NCBI GenBank assembly: GCA_024641835.1
Contig: JAHECH010000210.1
Coordinates: forward strand, 1 to 7,267
Length of the DNA: 7,267 bases
Source: Deltaproteobacteria bacterium
GTDB lineage: Bacteria > Desulfobacterota > DSM-4660 > Desulfatiglandales > HGW-15
Reading direction: 5' to 3'
The notes beneath the pieces are model-generated. The model saw only the letters and a program-made list of their open reading frames with translations, ran no database searches and was not told where the DNA came from. The translations under genes and the position numbers were made by a program. Every line of letters begins with the position of its first letter. The stretch's first letter is position 1. Below are positions 1 through 5,021 of the stretch, piece after piece.

Positions 1-1384
1 CATCACCATGGATCTCAAGGCACCGAACGCCCTCAAGGACCAGCATGTCGTCATAGGGGGGAGAGAACTCGATGATACATACGCTCATTTCCAGCCGGAA
101 ATGGACGCGATCAACAGGGCGTTCGCTGAAGTCATGATGGAGGGAGACGCGAAGGGGAGAGTATTCACTTTCCCGATTCCCACCTACAACATCTCTCGGG
201 ACTTCGACTGGGACAATCCCAATCTTGAAACCTTGTGGAGAATGACAGGACGGTACGGGATTCCTTATTTCTCGAATTTTGTGAACTCCGACATGTCACC
301 AGAAGATGCGCGATCCATGTGTTGCCGTCTTCGGCTGGATAACAGGGAGCTTCTCAAGAGAGGAGGAGGCTTATTTGGCGCGAATCCTCTGACAGGATCC
401 ATTGGAGTTGTCACCCTCAATCTCCCGCGCATCGGATATCTTTCTGCTCATGAGAGCAATTTCTTCCAAAGGCTAAGGGATGCTCTAGATCTCGCCATGG
501 AAAGCCTTTCCATCAAAAGGAAGGTCCTCGAAAGATTCACCGACAGCAACCTGTATCCCTATTCAAAATTCTACCTGCGGGAGGTCAAGCAAGGGACAGG
601 GCTTTTCTGGAAAAATCATTTTTCCACTATCGGCATTGTGGGCATGAACGAAGCGTGCCTGAATTTTCTAGGAGAGGACATTGCCAGTGAAAGGGGGAGG
701 GCCTTTTCCCTTGAGGCGATGGATTTCATTCGAGAGGCGATCTCAGAGACCCAGGAGGAAAGAGGAGACCTCTTTAACCTGGAGGCAACGCCCGCCGAGG
801 GGACATCCTACCGACTTGCCATACTTGATAAGAAGGAGTTCCCTCAGATCGTATGTGCGAATGAAAAAGAATACCAGAAGGGCGCGGCGCCTTTTTACAC
901 GAACTCAACCCAACTGCCTGTCAACTATACGGACGACATCTTCGAAACCCTGGTGCTCCAGGATGATCTGCAAACAAAATACACTGGTGGAACTGTCCTC
1001 CATATCTACCTTGGAGAGCAGGTGAGCGATGTGCACATTACAAAAGGTCTGATCAGAAAGATCATGACCAATTTCAAGCTTCCCTATTTCACCCTCACCC
1101 CGACATTCAGCGTGTGTCCTTCTCACGGCTATCTCAATGGAAAACAGGAGAAGTGCGCCATATGTAACGGAGAAACCGAAGTCTATTCCAGGGTTGTGGG
1201 ATACCTGAGACCAGTGAAGCAGTGGAATGATGGAAAGCGGGCGGAGTTCTCCCTCCGTAAGACGTACAAACTCCATTTGCCAGCGGGTTACTCTACAAAA
1301 CAGGATTTCTTCTCCACTGTCCATGAGGGTGAAGAAGAATACGTGCTTCAGGATGCCGGTCAGGCTTCACAATTTCGTCCATGA
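1..1384 (+). CDS. nrdD: Anaerobic (class III) ribonucleoside-triphosphate reductase, 5'-truncated by the window edge
   Basis: This is the C-terminal part of the glycyl-radical enzyme that reduces ribonucleoside triphosphates to dNTPs without oxygen. The frame is open to base 2 and the first Met (base 8) sits inside a conserved family segment, so the true start lies upstream. Visible landmarks, numbered from that Met, are: the FTFPIPTYNI stretch (about 53-62); SMCCRLRLD with the finger-loop cysteine presumed to carry the thiyl radical (C106, bases 323-325); RGGGLFGANPLTGSIGVVTLNLPRIG; a zinc site of C370, H373, C383 and C386; and the glycyl-radical motif RVVGY with G398 (bases 1199-1201). After the usual family end near RKTY there is a tail of about 35 residues, acidic in part (HEGEEEY). 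The stop overlaps the nrdG start (ATGA), so the two are probably cotranscribed and translationally coupled. The family assignment is very secure. The radical and zinc roles come from family knowledge. Confidence 0.97.
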   Translation, partial: ITMDLKAPNALKDQHVVIGGRELDDTYAHFQPEMDAINRAFAEVMMEGDAKGRVFTFPIPTYNISRDFDWDNPNLETLWRMTGRYGIPYFSNFVNSDMSPEDARSMCCRLRLDNRELLKRGGGLFGANPLTGSIGVVTLNLPRIGYLSAHESNFFQRLRDALDLAMESLSIKRKVLERFTDSNLYPYSKFYLREVKQGTGLFWKNHFSTIGIVGMNEACLNFLGEDIASERGRAFSLEAMDFIREAISETQEERGDLFNLEATPAEGTSYRLAILDKKEFPQIVCANEKEYQKGAAPFYTNSTQLPVNYTDDIFETLVLQDDLQTKYTGGTVLHIYLGEQVSDVHITKGLIRKIMTNFKLPYFTLTPTFSVCPSHGYLNGKQEKCAICNGETEVYSRVVGYLRPVKQWNDGKRAEFSLRKTYKLHLPAGYSTKQDFFSTVHEGEEEYVLQDAGQASQFRP

Positions 1385-2079
1385 TCTTCGGCGGTCTACA
1401 GAAAAGTTCGCTCATCGATTATCCCGGGAAGGTGAGTTGTGTTTGTTTTGTGTCGGGATGTAATTTCCTCTGCCCCTATTGCCACAATCCGGATCTCGTG
1501 AAAGGGAATACTTCCAATCTTTCACCCGTAGATGATCAGAGCTTCTATGCTTTCCTCACGAAGCGCAAAGGATTGCTGGATGGCGTGGTTATTTCGGGAG
1601 GAGAGCCGACCCTTCGGAAAGACCTGCGTGAAATCTGCGCAACCGTCAAAACGTTGGGTTATCCGGTGAAGCTCGATACCAACGGCAGTCAGCCTATGGT
1701 GATCAAGAATTTGATTCAAGAGGGTCTTGTCGATTACATCGCCATGGACATAAAGACAGATCCCTTACTCTATCCTTCGACCATCGCAAAGGACTGTGAT
1801 CCCGATCAAATCGTCTCAAGCATCCGGATCATCATGAGCTCAGCTCCTTGCTATGAGTTCCGAACCACTTGTGCCCGCCCTCTTGTGGATGAGGACGTGG
1901 TGGAGAAGATCTCTCAACTTATTCACGGCGCTCGGCTGTATGTCCTTCAGGGTTTTCACAGCGCCAAGGTCCTGAACCCTGAGTTCTTTGAGGGCATAGA
2001 GCCCGGTTACACCCAGGAAGAGATGGCGGCCCTGAGATCTATCGCAGAGCCCGGGGTCATGAGCTGTATGATCCGCTAA
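1381..2079 (+). CDS. nrdG: Anaerobic ribonucleotide reductase activating protein, NrdG2-type radical SAM enzyme
   Basis: This 232-residue protein appears full length. It is the cytoplasmic activase that uses S-adenosylmethionine and a [4Fe-4S] cluster to install the glycyl radical on NrdD. The opening FGGLQKSSLIDYPGK is typical of the family. The radical-SAM cluster motif CxxxCxxC is C27, C31 and C34 (GCNFLCPYCHN). SAM-binding landmarks follow: SGGEPTL at 72-78, KLDTNGS at 97-103 and DYIAMDIKT at 118-126. The C-terminal LYVLQGFHSAKVLNPEFF stretch resembles the usual end of this subfamily. The ATG at 1381 shares ATGA with the nrdD stop and has no good Shine-Dalgarno sequence just upstream, so translation probably depends on ribosomes finishing nrdD. 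It belongs to the longer NrdG2 group rather than the short enterobacterial NrdG. No gene follows on this strand before the convergent znuA-like gene. Confidence 0.95.
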   Translation: MIFGGLQKSSLIDYPGKVSCVCFVSGCNFLCPYCHNPDLVKGNTSNLSPVDDQSFYAFLTKRKGLLDGVVISGGEPTLRKDLREICATVKTLGYPVKLDTNGSQPMVIKNLIQEGLVDYIAMDIKTDPLLYPSTIAKDCDPDQIVSSIRIIMSSAPCYEFRTTCARPLVDEDVVEKISQLIHGARLYVLQGFHSAKVLNPEFFEGIEPGYTQEEMAALRSIAEPGVMSCMIR

Positions 2080-2112
2080 TATCGTGCCCCAGAAGTCACA
2101 TCTCGTCTTTTC

Positions 2113-2217
2113 CCTCAAGGGCTGCTTTGCAGCCCGCTCCTCAAGGCGCGCTAGCGCCGGTCCCTGGTCGCCTACGGCGCCGCCGAAGGCGGGTAAACCT
2201 CAAGCCCCGTCAGGGGC
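2113..2217. repeat. Cluster of short hairpins, three preceded by the hexamer CCTCAA
   Basis: The gap between the convergent nrdG and znuA-like genes contains five small perfect inverted repeats. CCTCAA at 2113-2118 is followed by a 7-bp stem with a TTT loop (2119-2135, GGGCTGC/GCAGCCC). CCTCAA at 2139-2144 is followed by a 5-bp stem with a 4-nt loop (2145-2158, GGCGC/GCGCC). CCTCAA at 2198-2203 is followed by a 5-bp stem with a GTCA loop (2204-2217, GCCCC/GGGGC). Two further stems lie between the second and third: 2169-2179 (CGCC/GGCG, TAC loop) and 2180-2192 (CCGCC/GGCGG, GAA loop). The stem sequences differ while the hexamer stays constant. This could be a REP-like palindromic element, a transcript-end stabiliser or a bidirectional attenuator. 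No function can be assigned from the sequence. Confidence 0.6.
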
Positions 2218-2234
2218 GATCGGTTTCGTTTTTT
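2204..2234 (+). terminator. Possible, non-canonical transcription end downstream of nrdG
   Basis: A GCCCC/GGGGC hairpin (2204-2217) is followed by a T-rich stretch ending in six Ts (2229-2234). The 11-base gap between stem and T-run is longer than in a standard Rho-independent terminator, so this is weak. On the minus strand no comparable U-run follows a stem after the znuA-like stop. Confidence 0.25.
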
Positions 2235-2254
2235 GTGAGGAAGTGGATGGCGGC

Positions 2255-3169
2255 TTACCTTAGGGCCGCCTTGAATTTTTCGGCCTGATCGCGAAGGTTC
2301 TTGCCCCAGTCGGGGCTCAGAGGATCTGCGAAAACCACCTGGCCGCCAATGGCCTTTGCGATGGTTTCTGCGCTCTTGGTTGAAAACTGGGGCTGGACAA
2401 AGATGACCTTGATGCGTTCCTTCCTGGCGTATTCGATAATTTTCTTCAATTGAGCTGGCTTCGGCTCTTTGCCTTCGATTTCGATAGGCACCTGTTCAAG
2501 ACCGTAAGCCCGGGCAAAATAGCCCCAGGAAGGATGAAAGACCATGAACTTCATTCCTTTTTTGCCTGCAAAGATGCTTCTCAGTTCCGAGTCCAACCGT
2601 TCAATCTCTTCGAGGAAGCGCATGGTGTTCTCTTCATAAGTGGAGCTGTTGGTTGGATCGGTTTCCTGCAAGGCCCTAAGAATATTTTTCGCGATGATTT
2701 TTACCTCTGGCGGAGAGAGCCAGACATGGGGATCCATGGTTCCATGTTCGTCTTCGTGTTCGTCCTTTGCTTTTTGTTCTCCCTCATCCTCCATGACTTC
2801 ATGGGGATAATGGGATAGCATTGGAATCTTTTCGATGCCCGCCTCGGTGTGCACGATCCGCATCTTTGCGTTGATGGCTGCGAATTTGCCCAGCCATGCA
2901 TCTTCGAAGGTCATTCCAATGGCGAAATAGATCCTTGCTTTTGAGATGCGAACCATCTGATTTGGCTTTGGCTCATAGATGTGCGGATCGTACCCGGGTG
3001 GCACCATGACAGAAACATCCACAAGCCTGTTGCCGATTTTCTCCACAAAGTATTTCTGGGGGAGAATGCTGACAAAGACAGGGAGCGGTTCTGCCCCGGA
3101 AGAGGGTGGAAGCAAGGTGAGGCTGAGAAGGCACAAAGTGAGAAAGATAGGGGCTGAAAGACGAGTCAT
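2255..3169 (-). CDS. znuA: Periplasmic zinc-binding protein of a metal ABC transporter (ZnuA/cluster A-I family)
   Basis: This 304-residue secreted solute-binding protein probably captures Zn(II) in the periplasm and delivers it to a ZnuBC-type ABC importer. A signal peptide covers about residues 1-26 (hydrophobic core 8-20, SSGA at the probable cleavage site) and there is no lipobox. Metal ligands expected for the family are all present: H63 in YDPHIYEP, H148 in MDPHVWLSP, H212 in FHPSWGYFARAYGL and D287 in LSPDWGKNL. The EGKEPKPAQL signature lies at 232-241. A His/Asp/Glu-rich loop at about 120-142 (HYPHEVMEDEGE, DEHEDEH) favours zinc over manganese. The ATG is well placed: AGGAGG on the minus strand (3178-3183) lies 8 bases upstream. 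No permease, ATPase or Zur gene is in view, so it is an orphan here or its partners lie elsewhere. It converges with nrdG and diverges from the cytochrome b remnant. Manganese or another divalent metal cannot be excluded. Confidence 0.93.
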   Translation of the reverse strand: MTRLSAPIFLTLCLLSLTLLPPSSGAEPLPVFVSILPQKYFVEKIGNRLVDVSVMVPPGYDPHIYEPKPNQMVRISKARIYFAIGMTFEDAWLGKFAAINAKMRIVHTEAGIEKIPMLSHYPHEVMEDEGEQKAKDEHEDEHGTMDPHVWLSPPEVKIIAKNILRALQETDPTNSSTYEENTMRFLEEIERLDSELRSIFAGKKGMKFMVFHPSWGYFARAYGLEQVPIEIEGKEPKPAQLKKIIEYARKERIKVIFVQPQFSTKSAETIAKAIGGQVVFADPLSPDWGKNLRDQAEKFKAALR

Positions 3170-3177
3170 AAACCAGG

Positions 3178-3240
3178 CCTCCTGAACGATTGTAGTGAAT
3201 TTGTAATGAATTATTTAGCTGATTATCGCAAGAAAAATAA
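3178..3240 (-). promoter_or_regulatory. Shine-Dalgarno and A+T-rich upstream region of the znuA-like gene
   Basis: A perfect AGGAGG (minus strand, 3178-3183) precedes the start codon. The next roughly 50 bases (3186-3240) are clearly richer in A+T than the rest of the window, which suits a promoter. It holds a small inverted repeat TAAT-GA-ATTA (3204-3213) and a direct repeat of ATTAT. No -35/-10 pair with good spacing, and no convincing Zur or Fur palindrome, could be picked out. Confidence 0.35.
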
Positions 3241-3303
3241 TGGCATCCTCTTCTGCGGCTGTCCGGGTCCTTATCTGCATTGACAGGAGTAACCTACCAC
3301 GCC

Positions 3304-3363
3304 ATGGATAGCGAATATGCCCGGAAACCCTCGGTGGAAAGGATGATCAGCGCTTTACGATGA
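3304..3363 (+). CDS. Possible 19-residue ORF overlapping the cytochrome b start
   Basis: An ATG-initiated frame encodes MDSEYARKPSVERMISALR and its TGA overlaps the cytochrome b ATG (ATGA at 3360-3363). An AGGAG (3285-3289) lies 14 bases upstream of the ATG, which is rather far. The same frame is open back to 3241 without another ATG. The cytochrome b start itself has no well-spaced Shine-Dalgarno, so coupling to this ORF is possible. It might equally be the 3' remnant of a lost upstream gene, or chance. I do not recognise the peptide. Confidence 0.2.
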   Translation: MDSEYARKPSVERMISALR

Positions 3364-4444
3364 CGGATCCACTCAGCTTGTTTCAGCGAATTCGCACCTC
3401 GATTTTTCCCGGCACCCTGCGGTCACCGAAAGAACGGGAAGGCTATCGCCGGTTCTTCAACAGCCTGATTCTTCATTTCAGGCCACGAACCGTTCCCGAG
3501 CGTACGCTGAGATTCACCCTCACATGGGGGTTTGGCGGCACGGCCGTGGTACTTGTCCTCATGCTGATCGGGACAGGGTTCCTGCTCAAATTTGTATGCC
3601 AGCCTTCAACCGACAAAGCATATGAGTCCATTCTTCGCCTCCATAATGAGGTTCTCTTCGGGCAATTGATTCGGAATCTCCACCACTGGAGCGCCAACCT
3701 GCTCATCATCGTCGCCTTTCTGCATTTTCTTCGGGTTTACTTCACCGGTGCCTTTCAATCACCTCGCCAGTTCAACTGGGTCATCGGCTTAGGGCTATTC
3801 TTCACCGTGCTTCTCTCTAATTTCACCGGGTATCTGCTGCCCTGGGATAACCTCGCTTTCTGGGCGATCACCATTTCAATGGGTGTGCTGGAGTACATCC
3901 CTGTTGGGGGGATATGGCTCCAGAGATTGATCCAGGGAGGGCCTGAAGTGGGGCCGGCCACTCTGTCTATCTTCTACGCAATCCACACAGCAATCCTTCC
4001 TGCCGCCTTCATCATCCTCATGCCCTTTCTCATGGCCATCGCCCTCCTCAGTTTGCCTTATTTTAATTACCAGTCGGATACCTCAGGCGTCTGGTTCGGC
4101 TCGTTCAAGGGGCGCAGGATGGCGCTCGTTGCTGTTCTTGCCGCTCTTGTGGCGAGACACCTCTCGCGATGCTGGCCGATGAGTACATTGAAATCACTCA
4201 GAAGATATCCGGTGTGCCCTTTTCTATAACGAATGGACTGATCCCGTTTGGAATCCTTGTGGCGGCTGTTTCAGGGTTCTACTTCTACATGAAACGCAGG
4301 TATGGTGCAACGAACACGGAAGCGATCCAGATGGTCTTTGTTCTTCTCCTCGTGGCATTCATCATTCTCACCGTGACAGGCATATTTTTCAGGGGAACAG
4401 GGATGAAGTTGGTCTGGCCGCGGAATATAGGCCCGCAACCATAG
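3360..4444 (+). pseudogene. Cytochrome b of a quinol-oxidising bc-type complex, with internal deletion and frameshift
   Basis: The gene resembles the fused cytochrome b (b6 plus subunit IV) of menaquinol-oxidising complexes in Desulfobacterota. The N-terminal part is well conserved: FRPRTVPERTLRFTLTWGFGG, helix A (about 57-78), helix B with heme ligands H108 and H122, helix C ending FTGYLLPWD, and helix D with H209 in FYAIHTAILP. The partner histidine expected at 224 (LMPFHFWR in homologues as I recall them) is L224. The sequence jumps from LMPF (220-223) straight to LMAIALLSLPYFNY, which belongs to the C-terminal domain. About 100 residues, including the PEWY-type Qo loop and at least one helix, are missing in frame. 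Near 4150 the frame then changes: the first frame stops at 4227-4229, while the family C-terminus (TPLAMLADEYIEIT, two more helices, GTGMKLVWP) continues in another frame from about 4154 to the stop at 4442-4444. As written, no functional cytochrome b can be made. An assembly error is the main alternative. Confidence 0.85.
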
Positions 4445-4490
4445 CCGATACGAGGTCTTTTCCTGGGCAGGAGGCCGGCAAGCTGATCGC

Positions 4491-4895
4491 TTGACCATGA
4501 ATGCGCTCCATCCGAGGAACAGTCAGAGTTTTCATCAGGAAAAGCCAGTCGCCGAGTCTCACGAAGAAGGTGCCTCTTCTGCGGCTCGGACGCCGCTCCT
4601 GCGCGCGCTGAATCAGATGATCGACATTACCACCACCCGAACCATGGCGGTCCAACTACATCCGCCGGTCATCATTTTCGCGATGCTCTTCCTGGTGGCT
4701 TTGGCCAGCGCGCTGCTCGCCGGTTACGGCATGGCGGGCGGCGAGAGCCGGAGATGGCTTCATGTGATTGGTTTCGCGCTGGTCATAGCGCTTTCGGTCT
4801 ACGTGATTCTCGACATCGAGTTTCCCCGTCTGGGCCTGATCCGGGTAGATGCCTTTGACCAATCGCTGGTTGAGTTGAGAGAAAGCATGAAGTGA
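4491..4895 (+). pseudogene. C-terminal fragment of a DUF4239 (bestrophin-like) membrane protein
   Basis: The open frame gives 132-134 residues (ATG at 4497, TTG at 4491). From about ALNQMIDITTTRTMA onward it matches the conserved C-terminal half of DUF4239/bestrophin-like proteins, followed by two membrane segments (HPPVIIFAMLFLVALASALLAG and WLHVIGFALVIALSVYVILD) and the characteristic end FPRLGLIRVDAFDQSLVELRESMK. Full-length members are about 250 residues with further membrane segments at the N-terminus. Here the first 30 or so residues are polar, unlike the family, and an in-frame stop at 4428-4430 closes the frame upstream. A strong AGGAGG (4469-4474) lies 16-22 bases before the possible starts, too far for good use. 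I read it as a 5'-truncated remnant, although a short expressed protein cannot be ruled out. The function of the family is unknown to me beyond membrane location. Confidence 0.75.
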
Positions 4896-5021
4896 CCCGA
4901 GTATACGGCCAACCTTACCGGAGGGATCTAACACCGTTTAAGTCCCTACCCTTGTTCCCGTTGTAAAGGGGAAAGAAATGAGATACAGTCCTCACAATTA
5001 TACGATAGTGGAGCGTGTCAT
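4896..5021 (+). promoter_or_regulatory. Upstream region and ribosome-binding site of the sensor gene
   Basis: This 126-base gap separates the DUF4239 remnant from the sensor gene. TGGAG at 5009-5013 sits 8 bases before the ATG at 5022 and supports that start. TATACGAT (4999-5006) could supply a -10 box but no good -35 box is correctly spaced. TTGTAA at 4961-4966 with TACAGT 17 bases later is another weak possibility. No clear terminator was found. Confidence 0.35.

Noticed and set aside
905..1324. A 139-codon antisense open frame on the minus strand
   Set aside because: It is opposite the most conserved part of nrdD, including the zinc and glycyl-radical motifs, and shows no family features of its own.
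2113..2217. CRISPR-like repeat array
   Set aside because: The repeated unit is only six bases, the spacing is irregular (26 and 59 bases), and the intervening sequence is hairpins instead of uniform spacers.
3186..3240. Zur or Fur operator upstream of the znuA-like gene
   Set aside because: The A+T-rich region has only a small 4-bp inverted repeat and a direct repeat. No site resembling a known consensus could be defended.
4140..4170. Programmed ribosomal frameshift in cytochrome b
   Set aside because: There is no slippery heptamer or obvious stimulatory hairpin, and the gene also lacks about 100 residues earlier, which points to damage and not recoding.
4169..4444. Separate small membrane-protein gene starting at ATG 4169
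   Set aside because: The ATG is inside the conserved TPLAMLADEY segment, has no Shine-Dalgarno, and the product is plainly the C-terminal end of the cytochrome b.
4949..4970. Terminator hairpin (CCCTT/AAGGG) before the sensor gene
   Set aside because: The stem is only 5 bp with a 12-base loop and there is no following T-run.
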